A DNA stretch of 20,928 bases from Opitutia bacterium UBA953 (lineage in GTDB: Bacteria; Verrucomicrobiota; Verrucomicrobiia; Opitutales; UBA953). Under the pieces are notes generated by a model. That model was not told the origin of the DNA, made no database searches, and was given only the letters and a program-made list of their open reading frames with translations. This document shows positions 1 to 6,072 of this stretch, piece by piece. Numbering within the stretch: position 1 is the stretch's first letter; every line of letters starts with the position of its first letter. The stretch spans positions 27,483-48,410 of the forward strand of contig DBCR01000057.1 in assembly GCA_002293125.1 (NCBI GenBank), read 5' to 3'. The translations under genes were made by a program, and so were the position numbers.

Positions 1-16
1 TGGTCCGTAAAACAAA

Positions 17-40
17 GAAGCCGACCAGACGGTCGGCTTC
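17..40 (-). terminator. Intrinsic terminator after rpmA
   Basis: A perfect inverted repeat with 10-bp arms (17-26 and 31-40) and a 4-nt loop lies about 20 bases past the rpmA stop. On the minus strand the stem is followed by a T-rich tract (tttgtttt). This is a standard Rho-independent terminator and fits the end of the rplU-rpmA transcript. Confidence 0.9.
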
Positions 41-61
41 TCGGGAGGCTGGCGAAGCAGC

Positions 62-331
62 TTACTTGATCGAGCAAGCGGAGGAGGTCGTCGGAACGAT
101 CTCGACCTTGCGGTGCTCGGCGTCCCACTTGACGAGGCCGTCGGCCTTCGCGAAGAGGGTGTGGTCGCGGCCCATGCCGACGTTGCGGCCGGCATTCATG
201 CGGGTACCGCGCTGGCGGATGATGATCGAACCTGCGGTGGCGAATTCGCCGCCGTAAAGCTTCACGCCGAGGCGCTTGGAGGTGGAATCGCGGCCGTTGG
301 AGGAAGTGCCGCCGCCTTTCTTTGTTGCCAT
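62..331 (-). CDS. rpmA: 50S ribosomal protein L27 (bL27)
   Basis: This 89-residue protein is a component of the large ribosomal subunit that lies near the peptidyl-transferase centre. The N-terminus has the family signature KKGGGTSSNGRDS, followed by RLGVK, the IIIRQRGT motif, NVGMGRDHTLFA and a DG-V turn near residue 65. The flexible tail begins directly with MATKKGGG, so there is no cleavable N-terminal extension of the kind seen in Firmicutes. It lies 19 bases downstream of rplU on the same strand, the classical rplU-rpmA order, and is followed by a strong terminator. No Shine-Dalgarno sequence precedes the ATG; the upstream bases are pyrimidine-rich. The tail after the conserved EIVP (TTSSACSIK) is lineage-specific. 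Confidence 0.98.
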   Translation of the reverse strand: MATKKGGGTSSNGRDSTSKRLGVKLYGGEFATAGSIIIRQRGTRMNAGRNVGMGRDHTLFAKADGLVKWDAEHRKVEIVPTTSSACSIK

Positions 332-350
332 GGTGGTAGGACGTTAAGGG

Positions 351-665
351 TTAAGCAGAGATGGACTCGACCTTGATCACCGACAGTTCCTGGCGGTGGC
401 CGCGACGGCGGTAGTAGCCCTTACGGCGGCGGTGCTTGAAGATGTCGATCTTGTCGCCGCGCTTGTTCTCAAGGATCTTGGCGGTGACCTTCGCGCCGGG
501 GACGGTCGGGGTGCCGATCTTGGCGTCGGCGCCGGAGCCCACGAGGAGGACCTGGTCAAAGGTGAGGATGTCCCCTTCGTTCTTACCAGGGTACTGGTTA
601 ACGATGAGGATGTCGCCTTGAGTGACGGTGAATTGGCGACCGGAGGTGATAAATGTGGCCTTCAT
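351..665 (-). CDS. rplU: 50S ribosomal protein L21 (bL21)
   Basis: This 104-residue protein is a large-subunit ribosomal protein that binds 23S rRNA. The ATG at 665 gives the expected N-terminus (MKATFITSGRQFTVTQGD) and the normal family length. The frame stays open far upstream, but that part is antisense to the next gene and not L21-like. The C-terminus carries the basic signature HRRRKGYYRRRGHRQ followed by the usual I-V-I beta strand. It is the first gene of a two-gene operon with rpmA. Its leader (roughly 666-790, minus strand) is C-rich and G-poor with CCCCTA repeats and no Shine-Dalgarno sequence. I could not identify a convincing -35/-10 pair. Confidence 0.97.
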   Translation of the reverse strand: MKATFITSGRQFTVTQGDILIVNQYPGKNEGDILTFDQVLLVGSGADAKIGTPTVPGAKVTAKILENKRGDKIDIFKHRRRKGYYRRRGHRQELSVIKVESISA

Positions 666-730
666 GGCTGTCGGAAGGTCGGAGCAAACGGAGTGAGGGG
701 GCGTTGGCAAGGGGAATTGTCGGGCGATTA

Positions 731-775
731 GGGGTTGGGTTAGGGATTTGATAAAGGGGTAGGGGTAGGGGTGGG
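731..775 (+). other. G-run cluster, possible G-quadruplex, in the rplU leader
   Basis: The plus strand carries runs of three or four G at 731-734, 737-739, 743-745, 756-759, 762-765, 768-771 and 773-775, separated by loops of mostly one to three bases. The tightest part, 756-775, meets the usual four-tract G-quadruplex rule. It lies between the divergent rplU and gamma-CA genes. The G-rich strand is the template for rplU, so the rplU leader RNA would be C-rich. The pattern is read directly; folding is inference. Confidence 0.5.
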
Positions 776-860
776 CATTTTGGGGGTTAAAACGGGCTAA
801 AAGACAGGGGTGAGCTGGTTCGGTCTTCCCTGTCGGGGGGAGGTGCTTAATTCTCCAGCC

Positions 861-1436
861 ATGAACCCGTTTTACCAAGGAGGTCAGTTCGAGGAACCGG
901 CTGACGCGGATGAGGCCCTCTCGAAGGAGTTGACCCGCAATCTGTCCAAGGGGCCCAGCGCGCACGCCACGGCTTTCGTCCATTCCAAGGCGGTCGTCAT
1001 CGGTAACGTGACCGTCGGCCCCAAGGCCAGCGTCTGGCCCTGCGCCGTCCTCCGTGGAGACATCGCCCCGATCGAGGTCGGTGAAGGGACCAATATCCAG
1101 GACGGGGCGGTCGTCCATGTCGCCGACGGCTTGCCGGCCAAGATCGGTGCCCGTGTCACGGTCGGCCACCTCGCGATGATCCACGCCTGCACCATCGGTG
1201 ACGAGTGCCTGATCGGCATGCACGCCACCATCCTCGACGGCGCCGTTATCGGTGCGCGTTCAATCGTCGGCGCCAACTCGCTCGTCACCAAGGGTACGCA
1301 AGTGCCGCCCGGTTCGCTCGTCATGGGCTCGCCGGCCAAGGTCGTGCGTGCGTTGACGGCCGAGGAGCAAGCAAAGCTGCCTGGTTGGGCGGAGAAATAC
1401 GTCAAGGTCGCCGCCCATCATCGACGCTTCGATTGA
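861..1436 (+). CDS. Gamma-carbonic-anhydrase-like hexapeptide-repeat protein
   Basis: This 191-residue protein has a left-handed beta-helix of imperfect hexapeptide repeats, from about residue 43 (AVVIGNVTVGPKASVW) to 153 (GSPAKVVR). It resembles the YrdA/PaaY/gamma-CA family. The three zinc-ligand histidines expected for gamma-CA are present: His86 (DGAVVH), His103 (TVGH) and His108 (MIHACTIG). The last two have the canonical spacing of five. Known members are CO2 hydratases or inactive relatives; activity here is not provable from sequence. The ATG at 861 was chosen over an upstream GTG at 810. A perfect AAGGAGGT at 877-884 lies inside the gene with no suitable start after it. The stop overlaps the likely start of the next gene, suggesting coupled translation. 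Confidence 0.88.
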   Translation: MNPFYQGGQFEEPADADEALSKELTRNLSKGPSAHATAFVHSKAVVIGNVTVGPKASVWPCAVLRGDIAPIEVGEGTNIQDGAVVHVADGLPAKIGARVTVGHLAMIHACTIGDECLIGMHATILDGAVIGARSIVGANSLVTKGTQVPPGSLVMGSPAKVVRALTAEEQAKLPGWAEKYVKVAAHHRRFD

Positions 1437-2305
1437 GCGTCGCACCTGCCAGTCAGGTCGTGCTCGGTCCCGCGGAATGGCGGGCCCGTCGCGCGGCGCA
1501 TGAGGCCCGTGCGGATCGACTGGTCGAGGCCCGTCGCTCTCGGGCGCAGAAGGGCGAGCGTGATCCCGTCGAAGATTTTCTCTTCACCTATTATCCGTTC
1601 CGCTTCGCGGCCGTCCGGCGTTGGACGCCGGGCGCCGGCATCGCGCTGGCCGAGGCGGACGAGCTTGTCGCTGACCGCCGCTTCCTGCGAGGCGCTGATG
1701 GGCTCGTGCGGGTGGCCTTGCCTGACGCGGCGCAGGCTGGCCGTTTGGATTTCAGCCTGAGGCTCTGTAGGGCGGTCGCGACCCGCGCGGCCTTCCACGG
1801 CTGCTTCGGCCTGCATGAATGGGCGATGGTCTATGGTCAGGCCGAACAGCGCCGCCACGGCTCCTGGCCTTTGCGGCTCGGCGCGGAGGGCACGGACGCC
1901 GTCGTCCGCTCGATGCCCGTGCGTTGCACGCATTACGACGCTTTCCGCTTCTTCACGCCCGGCGCGAGGCCGTTGAACAAGATCGCGCCCACCCTCGAAG
2001 CGCGCGGCGATAACGAGCAGCCCGGCTGCGTGCACGTCACCATGGATCTCTTCAAGTGGGCGATGAAGGCGCAACCATGGGTCTCCGCGGAGCTCGCCGC
2101 GGACGCCTTCGAGCTCGCGCACGTCGCGCGGACGGTGGATATGCGCGCCAGCCCTTATGACTTCTCCGCCATCGGCCTGAAGCCCATCGCGATCGAGACC
2201 GCTGAAGGCCGGAGCGAATATGAAACCGAGCAGCGTCGACTGTCGGCTTTGGCCGAACCTGTCCGCGCACGGCTCATCGCTGAACTCGAACGAGCGCTCG
2301 CCTGA
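1433..2305 (+). CDS. Uncharacterised Cys/His-rich protein, family sometimes named '3-methyladenine DNA glycosylase'
   Basis: From the TTG at 1433, which overlaps the preceding TGA stop, the product is 290 residues; a GTG at 1460 is the alternative. Conserved-looking blocks are FLFTYYPFRF (49-58), GLHEWAMVYG (126-135), RHGSWPLRLG (141-150), CTHYDAFRFFTP (165-176), EQPGCVHVTMDLFKWAMK (195-212), MRASPYDF (237-244) and AIETAEGRSEY (253-263). I recall actinobacterial proteins with these blocks carrying the automatic name 3-methyladenine DNA glycosylase, but I see no helix-hairpin-helix or AAG-type glycosylase motif and would not assign that activity. His and Cys residues recur inside the blocks (His122, Cys124, His128, Cys165, His167, Cys199, His201), which would suit a metal or redox site. 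It appears co-transcribed with the gamma-CA homologue and ends at a terminator. Confidence 0.75.
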   Translation: MSVAPASQVVLGPAEWRARRAAHEARADRLVEARRSRAQKGERDPVEDFLFTYYPFRFAAVRRWTPGAGIALAEADELVADRRFLRGADGLVRVALPDAAQAGRLDFSLRLCRAVATRAAFHGCFGLHEWAMVYGQAEQRRHGSWPLRLGAEGTDAVVRSMPVRCTHYDAFRFFTPGARPLNKIAPTLEARGDNEQPGCVHVTMDLFKWAMKAQPWVSAELAADAFELAHVARTVDMRASPYDFSAIGLKPIAIETAEGRSEYETEQRRLSALAEPVRARLIAELERALA

Positions 2306-2316
2306 ATTACGGGCGC

Positions 2317-2346
2317 AAAAAAGGCGGACCTTGTGGTCCGCCTTTT
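2317..2346. terminator. Bidirectional intrinsic terminator between convergent genes
   Basis: Twelve-base inverted arms at 2319-2330 and 2335-2346, with a GGCGGACC core, flank a 4-nt TTGT loop. The arms end in A-runs and T-runs. The plus-strand transcript therefore ends in TTTT and the minus-strand transcript in TTTTTT. The hairpin sits between the stop of the Cys/His protein gene (2305) and the stop of the DUF1080 gene (2366), so it can end both transcripts. Confidence 0.92.
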
Positions 2347-2365
2347 GATTTCATCGTCCGACTGC

Positions 2366-3013
2366 TCAGGGCAGGCGTTCGACGACGAGATCCTTGTAGT
2401 CGACCTTGCAGCCCGGATCATGGGCTTGGATGGCGAAGGTGCCGTTGCCGAGCTTGCGGCCGGCCATGCCCTTCGGCGGGGTCCAGCCTTCCGGCTCGGT
2501 GAAGTCGACGGTCTGCTTGCCGTCGATCCAGATCTGGATGCGCTTACCTTCGACGCGGATGCGGTAGTCGAACCAGACATTGTCGGGGGCGGCCGGCGTG
2601 TTGAGGACGTCGCGGACGGCGTAGAGGCCGCCGGTGCGCTTGATGTCCTTGTGGCTGGCGTTGACTTGGCACTCGTAGCCCTGGGAGGGCCAGCCTTTGT
2701 CTTCGTAGGCCGTGTGGAAGTAGAGGCCCGAGTTAGCGGTCGGGTAGGTCTTCACCTTCGCCTTGAAGTCGAAGTTCGTGAAGTTGGCTTTGCCGTCGGC
2801 ACCGACGAAAAAGAGGTGACCTTGGCCACCGCGGATCTGGAGGACGCCGTCCTCGACCTTGTAGGTACCTTCGGGGGAGTTCTTCGAGGCCTTCCAGCCG
2901 GCGAGGGACTTACCGTCGAACATCTGGATCGTTTCGCCGGCGAACGCGGCGTACGAGCTCAGGAAGAGCGCGGCCGTGGCCAGCAGGGTGGTGCGGAGGG
3001 GTGAGGTGCTCAT
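2366..3013 (-). CDS. Secreted DUF1080 (3-keto-disaccharide hydrolase-like) protein
   Basis: The product is 215 residues. The ATG at 3013 gives a typical Sec signal peptide: polar MSTSPLRT, a hydrophobic core to about residue 22 and a cleavage site after AFA (residue 25). The frame continues upstream but without such a start. The mature part is one concanavalin-like jelly-roll domain of the PF06439 type: MFDGKSLAGW, KVEDGVL, NFDFKAKVKTYPTANSGLYFHT, GYECQV, TGGLYAV, a WFDYRIRVEGKRIQIWIDGK strand pair and a C-terminal KDLVVERLP. This family is greatly expanded in Verrucomicrobia and Planctomycetes, where it is linked to glycan breakdown and some members act on 3-keto-glycosides. The substrate cannot be told. 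It is last of three minus-strand genes and ends at the shared terminator. Confidence 0.9.
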   Translation of the reverse strand: MSTSPLRTTLLATAALFLSSYAAFAGETIQMFDGKSLAGWKASKNSPEGTYKVEDGVLQIRGGQGHLFFVGADGKANFTNFDFKAKVKTYPTANSGLYFHTAYEDKGWPSQGYECQVNASHKDIKRTGGLYAVRDVLNTPAAPDNVWFDYRIRVEGKRIQIWIDGKQTVDFTEPEGWTPPKGMAGRKLGNGTFAIQAHDPGCKVDYKDLVVERLP

Positions 3014-3056
3014 GGGGAAGCACTTAACCAAACCCATTCCCGGTTTCTGGCAAAGG

Positions 3057-3752
3057 TTAATTGGCGGGCTGCCGCCGGTTGGCGTAGATGACCGTATGCG
3101 CATTGGGGCAATCGCCGCGTTTCGTGCGCAAGGCGACGTAGCCCATTTCGCGTAGCGTCGCCTCCTCGGCGGGGTGGTTGTAGATCAGCACCACGTCCAG
3201 CTCGCGCAGCCGGGTCAGGAAGCGGCGCATCAGGCCGGCGCCGAAGGGGTTGTAGAGGTAGCAGAGTACGCGGCCACCGAGCGGGGCGAAATCGAACGTC
3301 TCGGCTCCCTCGGCGGAGAGGAATCCCGGATTTCCGAAAAGCTTCTCGTGGTTGCGGCGGGCGATCGCGACCAGCGGCGCGTGGTAGTCTAAGCCGTGCA
3401 CGCGTTGGGCCGAGCCGGCGGCCGCGCGGAGCTCAGTCCAGCGCAGCACCGCCTTGCCCTTGCCGCAGCCGACGTCGACGAACGCGAACGCGTCGAAGTC
3501 CTCGCCTAGCAAGGTGCGTGTCTCGCGGAAGGCCCAGTCGATCTCGCTCGTCCATGACGCCATGTAGAAGGTCCCTTCGGCGAAGCCCGGCGGTTCGGCG
3601 CCGAAGTCTGCCTTCGGGATGCGGGCGTGCGTATCGGTGCCCCGTCGCAGGTCGAACGCATGGGCCTCGCGGAAGTAGCGCCACGGCAGCCATGGCCGAC
3701 CGGAGGTCAGCATGCGCCAGTAGTCACGCCAGCCGAAAGCGGGGGTTCGCAT
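3057..3752 (-). CDS. Putative class I SAM-dependent methyltransferase
   Basis: The ATG at 3752 gives 231 residues. Motif I of the Rossmann fold is clear (VDVGCGKGK, residues 92-100). It is followed by a motif II-like LDYHAPLVAIARRN (121-134), a post-motif segment ending YNPFGAG (167-173) and the strand DVVLIYNHP. The N-terminal 80 residues are rich in Trp, Tyr and Arg and resemble no domain I know. The NPFG motif is seen in several uncharacterised bacterial methyltransferases related to small-molecule or protein methylases; the substrate is unknown. It starts 41 bases after the stop of the NtrC-type gene and ends 43 bases before the DUF1080 start, so it may be read through from the activator. 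No Shine-Dalgarno sequence is seen and the start is moderately certain. Confidence 0.82.
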   Translation of the reverse strand: MRTPAFGWRDYWRMLTSGRPWLPWRYFREAHAFDLRRGTDTHARIPKADFGAEPPGFAEGTFYMASWTSEIDWAFRETRTLLGEDFDAFAFVDVGCGKGKAVLRWTELRAAAGSAQRVHGLDYHAPLVAIARRNHEKLFGNPGFLSAEGAETFDFAPLGGRVLCYLYNPFGAGLMRRFLTRLRELDVVLIYNHPAEEATLREMGYVALRTKRGDCPNAHTVIYANRRQPAN

Positions 3753-3793
3753 CCGGCCATGACTCCAACCGGCCGGCCGCCCCGAGGCAAAGG

Positions 3794-5284
3794 TTAAGTG
3801 AAGACCTTGATGCCGGCTTCGCGCATCTCGAGCAGGCGCTTCTTCAGCGTCGAGCGGTTGATGCCGAGGATCATCGCGGAGCGGAGCTGGTTGCCGCGGG
3901 TCTCTTCCATGGCTCGGCGGATCATCTCCATCTCGATGGCGGCGAGGATGGATTTTCCGTCGTTCACCCGGCACTGCTTGTAGATCGTATCATAGGCGGG
4001 GATGAGGCCGGCGACGGGGGCGGCGGCCTCCGGCAAGGCAGCGGCCGGGGCAGCCATCGCAGCGACGGGAGCCACGGCGATCTTGCGAGGATTCAGGACG
4101 TCCTGAGGCAGGTCCTTCGGGAGGATCGTCTCGCCTTTGGCGAGCACGTTGGCGCGTTGCACGACGTTCTCGAGTTCGCGCACGTTCCCCGGCCAATCGT
4201 AGGCGAGCAGGGCGTCGAGCGCCTCGTTCGAAAGACGCTTCGGCTTGATCTTCTTCGCGGCGGCCTGGCGCTGCAGCATGTAGTCCACGAGGAGCGGTAC
4301 GTCGCCCTTGCGGTAGCGGAGCGCGGGCAGGCGGATGCGGAAGACGTTGAGGCGGTAGTAGAGGTCTTCGCGGAACTGGCGGGTGGCCACCATCGCCTCA
4401 AGATCCTTGTTGGTCGCGGCGACGAGACGCACGCTGATCTTGACGGTGACCGTACCGCCGACGCGCTGGATCTCGCCTTCCTGGATGGCGCGGAGGACCT
4501 TGGTCTGCGTGGGCAGGGACATGTCGCCGATTTCGTCGAGGAAGATGGTGCCGCCGTCGCAGAGCTCGAACTTGCCGAGCTTCTGGTTGGCTGCACCCGT
4601 GAAGGCGCCTTTCTCGTGGCCGAAGAGTTCGGACTCGATGAGGTTCTCGGGGATGGCCGCGCAATTGACCGCCAGGAACGTGCCCTTGGCGCGGAGCGAG
4701 TGCTGGTGGATGCAGCGCGCGACGAGTTCCTTGCCTGTGCCGCTCTCGCCGGTGATGAGTACAGTGGCGTCGGAAGCGGCGACCTGGCCGATCGACTTCA
4801 GGACTTCCTGCATCGGTTCGGAGCTGCCGACGATGCCTTCCTTGTAGTCGGCCGGATTGACGAGCGTGCGCGTGGACTTCGTGGCGGCCGCGAGGTCGCG
4901 GCGGGCGGAGAGGGCCTTGTCGACGAGCGTGATGAGCTTCGCCTGGTCGAACGGCTTCATGACGTAGTCGTACGCGCCGAACTTCATCGCCTCGATCGCG
5001 GTCTGCGTGGTGCCAAAGGCGGTCATCAGGATCACCATCGCCTGCGGCTGCGCGCCGCGGAGCATCTGCAAGGTTTCGATACCGGTCATGCCGCCCATGC
5101 GGTTATCGAGCAGGATCACGTCGGGCTGTTCGCGCTTGGCCGCGACGACGCCGGTTTCGCCGCTGTCCGCTTCGATGACCGTATGGCCGAGACCAGCCAG
5201 AGCGCGGCGGAGCGAGTAGCGGAGGTCCTTGTCGTCGTCGATGACCAGGACTTTGGCGTTCGCTGCGGAAGGAGTGGCGCTCAT
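3794..5284 (-). CDS. NtrC-family sigma-54-dependent response regulator
   Basis: This 496-residue protein has a full three-domain layout. The receiver domain (11-125) has Asp17-19 acidic pocket residues, phospho-acceptor Asp60 (VILLD) and Lys110 (VMKPFD). The AAA+ sigma-54 interaction domain (about 150-385) has Walker A GESGTGKE (179-186), the GAFTGA loop that contacts sigma-54 (226-231), Walker B GGTIFLDE (244-251) and WPGNVRELENV (364-374). An Ala/Pro-rich linker (401-430) leads to a Fis-type helix-turn-helix (GNQLRSAMILGINRSTLKKR, 464-483) very like NtrC. It should activate RNA polymerase-sigma-54 when phosphorylated. No histidine kinase gene is adjacent, so the partner is unknown. A strong sigma-54-like promoter and an upstream palindrome precede the gene, suggesting autoregulation. 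Confidence 0.96.
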   Translation of the reverse strand: MSATPSAANAKVLVIDDDKDLRYSLRRALAGLGHTVIEADSGETGVVAAKREQPDVILLDNRMGGMTGIETLQMLRGAQPQAMVILMTAFGTTQTAIEAMKFGAYDYVMKPFDQAKLITLVDKALSARRDLAAATKSTRTLVNPADYKEGIVGSSEPMQEVLKSIGQVAASDATVLITGESGTGKELVARCIHQHSLRAKGTFLAVNCAAIPENLIESELFGHEKGAFTGAANQKLGKFELCDGGTIFLDEIGDMSLPTQTKVLRAIQEGEIQRVGGTVTVKISVRLVAATNKDLEAMVATRQFREDLYYRLNVFRIRLPALRYRKGDVPLLVDYMLQRQAAAKKIKPKRLSNEALDALLAYDWPGNVRELENVVQRANVLAKGETILPKDLPQDVLNPRKIAVAPVAAMAAPAAALPEAAAPVAGLIPAYDTIYKQCRVNDGKSILAAIEMEMIRRAMEETRGNQLRSAMILGINRSTLKKRLLEMREAGIKVFT

Positions 5285-5298
5285 GTTGAGTAAAAGTA

Positions 5299-5314
5299 GG
5301 CAGAATCCGTGCCA
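5299..5314 (-). promoter_or_regulatory. Predicted sigma-54 (-24/-12) promoter of the NtrC-type gene
   Basis: The minus strand reads TGGCACGGATTCTGCC. It matches the sigma-54 consensus TGGCACG-N4-TTGC, with all seven bases of the -24 box, a 4-base spacer, CTGC for TTGC, and the diagnostic GG-N10-GC spacing. The -12 C is at 5300, which predicts a transcript start near 5288, only four bases before the ATG at 5284. A sigma-54 activator being its own sigma-54 target is plausible, but this is unproven. Confidence 0.6.
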
Positions 5315-5367
5315 TTGGCGGACTCCCCCTCAAAATGACCTAATACCGACTTTCGGCAACCTATAGG

Positions 5368-5383
5368 TGCTTAAATTTAAGCA
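5368..5383. promoter_or_regulatory. 16-bp perfect palindrome, candidate enhancer/operator
   Basis: TGCTTAAATTTAAGCA reads the same on both strands and sits in the divergent region between the NtrC-type gene and the SanA-like gene. It is strikingly AT-rich in a GC-rich background. Its centre is about 87 bases upstream of the start predicted from the sigma-54 box, a usual distance for an activator binding site. The TGC...GCA ends recall NtrC sites (TGCACC-N5-GGTGCA). It could equally regulate the plus-strand gene. Confidence 0.5.
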
Positions 5384-5426
5384 AATCCCTGTGAATGGTC
5401 CCCTTGCCAACGGAATTTTGGGCGTA

Positions 5427-6071
5427 ATGGTCGTTTCTATGTCTCGATGGCTCAAGCGCGGGGTGGGGGTACTTTTTGCCCTGACGACGTTTTTCTTCGT
5501 CGGTTCGAACCTCTGGGTCTGGTCGGCCGGATGGGGTCGGTTGGCCGGCAAACCTTCGGAAGTCCCCGTCGGATCCGTGATGGTCATCTTGGGGACGGAT
5601 GAATTCGTGGGCACGACCGGCGAACGCACGGGTACCTATCGGCCGCGTATCGACGCTGCGCTGGAGCTCGCGCGCTCGGGGCGCGTGAAGCTCATCGTGA
5701 CCTCCGGGACCGAGGTTCATGCGCGCGTGATGGCGACGCAACTGCGCTCGGCCGGCGTGACATGTCCGATCGTCGAAGACCCGTATGGTTGGCGCACGCT
5801 GGATTCAGTCCTGCGGGCGAAGGCCTATTATCCCGACGATCACGTTGTCTTCGTCTCGCAAGGCTGGCATTGCGTGCGCGCGCTCTGGCAGGCCGATCAT
5901 GCATCGCTGCGGGCGACGGCCTACCCTGCGGCGTTTGGCGACGGTTGGCGTCCCCTCATGGGTTCGCTTCGGGACTGCTTCGCTAAGCCGAAGGCGGTGA
6001 TTGATCGTTGCCTTGGGAATCCGCTCACGGCGCCGGCGCCGGCGAACGAAGGCAACGTGCCGCATCGCTGA
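5427..6071 (+). CDS. SanA/YdcF-like DUF218 membrane-anchored protein
   Basis: From the ATG at 5427 the product is 214 residues; an ATG at 5439 and an upstream GTG at 5367 are alternatives. The N-terminus is a signal anchor (basic SRWLKRG, then a hydrophobic stretch to about residue 33). The rest is a DUF218 domain: VMVILGTDEF, RPRIDAALELARSGRVKLIVTSG, the SanA-like GWRTLDSVLRAK, VVFVSQGWHCVRALW and a C-terminal AKPKAVID. E. coli SanA is an inner-membrane protein affecting envelope permeability to vancomycin at high temperature, with unknown biochemistry. A similar envelope role is inferred. It is divergent from the NtrC-type gene and its stop is one base from the dprA stop, with no terminator visible between them. 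Confidence 0.85.
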   Translation: MVVSMSRWLKRGVGVLFALTTFFFVGSNLWVWSAGWGRLAGKPSEVPVGSVMVILGTDEFVGTTGERTGTYRPRIDAALELARSGRVKLIVTSGTEVHARVMATQLRSAGVTCPIVEDPYGWRTLDSVLRAKAYYPDDHVVFVSQGWHCVRALWQADHASLRATAYPAAFGDGWRPLMGSLRDCFAKPKAVIDRCLGNPLTAPAPANEGNVPHR

Positions 6072-6072
6072 G

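Noticed and set aside
877..884. Perfect AAGGAGGT Shine-Dalgarno sequence
   Set aside because: It lies 16 bases inside the gamma-CA gene and no ATG, GTG or TTG follows at a usable distance in frame, so it is probably chance.
666..1223. Upstream extension of the L21 frame to 290 codons
   Set aside because: The extra part is antisense to the gamma-CA gene and unlike L21. The ATG at 665 gives the normal L21 length and start.
3052..3798. Twelve-base sequence TTAACCTTTGCC at the ends of both the methyltransferase and NtrC-type genes
   Set aside because: Repeats of 12 bases are expected several times by chance in a window of this size, and no hairpin forms.
3518..5293. A 591-codon plus-strand open frame opposite the NtrC-type gene
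   Set aside because: It is the antisense of a clear response regulator. Its composition (Arg, Glu, Asp and Ala-rich, no motifs) is what GC-rich codon bias produces on the opposite strand.
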